In this document: piece by piece, positions 9,431 through 9,553 of the stretch
Layout of the letters: the number at the start of each line of letters is the position of its first letter
Numbering within the stretch: the first letter of the stretch is position 1
DNA from: a bacterium
GTDB taxonomy: Bacteria > CG2-30-53-67 > CG2-30-70-394
Direction: 5' to 3'
DNA: 9,553 nucleotides
NCBI GenBank assembly: GCA_024278555.1
Contig: JAJRSX010000052.1
Coordinates: 1 to 9,553 of the forward strand
The notes under the pieces: generated by a model
Databases searched by the model: none
What the model saw: only the letters and a program-made list of their open reading frames with translations
Told to the model about the DNA's origin: nothing
Position numbers and translations under genes: made by a program

Positions 9431-9498
9431 GAGGAGGCCGCTCTCCTCGCGGGCTCAGGTTCTCACCTGGCTCAATGCTAACCACGGGCTCGGAGCCC
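9431..9498 (+). other. Three consecutive hairpins in the leader of the right-hand gene
   Basis: GAGGAG-GCCGCT-CTCCTC (9431-9448), CAGGT-TCTC-ACCTG (9456-9469) and GGGCT-CGG-AGCCC (9486-9498) are perfect stems within 68 bases, ending 20 bases before the ATG at 9519. GGGCTC at 9451-9456 can also pair with GAGCCC at 9493-9498, so alternative folds compete. The block would be a structured leader RNA or a separate small RNA. If the downstream gene is an IS110-type recombinase, this is where a bridge RNA would be expected. Confidence 0.4.
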
Positions 9499-9518
9499 AC
9501 AAGCAAAGGAGAGCGACC

Positions 9519-9553
9519 ATGAAGCGGGCTACCACGCAGACGATCGGAGTGGA
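9519..9553 (+). CDS. Start of a plus-strand gene cut by the window, possibly an IS110-type recombinase
   Basis: Only 11 codons are visible: MKRATTQTIGV. A strong SD (AAAGGAGAG, 9505-9513) ends five bases before the ATG, so a real gene begins here and runs off the right edge. It is divergent from the sucrose synthase gene, with 301 bases between the two starts. The TQTIGV start resembles the IGxD beginning of the RuvC-like DEDD domain of IS110-family recombinases, and the structured, gene-free leader fits their left end. Eleven residues are too few to prove this, and an unrelated gene is possible. Confidence 0.5.
   Translation, partial: MKRATTQTIGV

Overview
The window is about 70% GC in its coding parts and bacterial in layout: tight operons, Shine-Dalgarno (SD) sites, and REP-like and short tandem repeats confined to intergenic DNA. 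The sucrose synthase resembles the enzyme of Nitrosomonas-type Proteobacteria, and the repeat types (GTAG-headed REP hairpins, heptamer/octamer arrays) are common in Proteobacteria. A high-GC, probably halo- or osmotolerant proteobacterium is my best inference. The taxon cannot be fixed from these genes; the enolase and NagZ-like proteins are not distinctive enough.

Layout, left to right. (1) 1-443 has no gene: nearly two copies of a 160-bp tandem repeat, then a pair of inverted REP-like hairpins, the second of which overlaps the end of enolase. (2) 444-3119, minus strand: a three-gene operon read leftwards, encoding a small two-helix membrane protein of unknown function, a GH3 beta-N-acetylhexosaminidase (NagZ type) and enolase. 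A plausible sigma70-like promoter lies just upstream of the first gene. (3) 3120-3486: divergent intergenic region with a degenerate heptamer array, a G-rich tract, an octamer array, and a perfect 11 x 7-bp array that ends two bases before the next start codon. (4) 3487-6223, plus strand: a small glutaredoxin-like (DUF836-type) protein, a terminator-like hairpin, then a complete CopA-type Cu(+) exporting P1B ATPase. (5) 6224-6814: no gene, locally AT-richer, with several degenerate 8-bp repeat tracts. (6) 6815-9217, minus strand: a full-length sucrose synthase whose start is best placed at a GTG with a strong SD. (7) 9218-9553: a divergent intergenic region with a 13-bp palindrome and three hairpins, then the first 11 codons of a plus-strand gene that may be an IS110-type recombinase.

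The genes cover central carbon metabolism (enolase), peptidoglycan recycling (NagZ), copper/thiol homeostasis (CopA and the glutaredoxin-like protein) and sucrose metabolism (sucrose synthase). None is itself a new system. The unusual material is in the spacers: the heptamer array fused to a start codon and its inverted partner, the REP pair whose GTAG head supplies the enolase stop codon, and the structured leader before the truncated right-hand gene.
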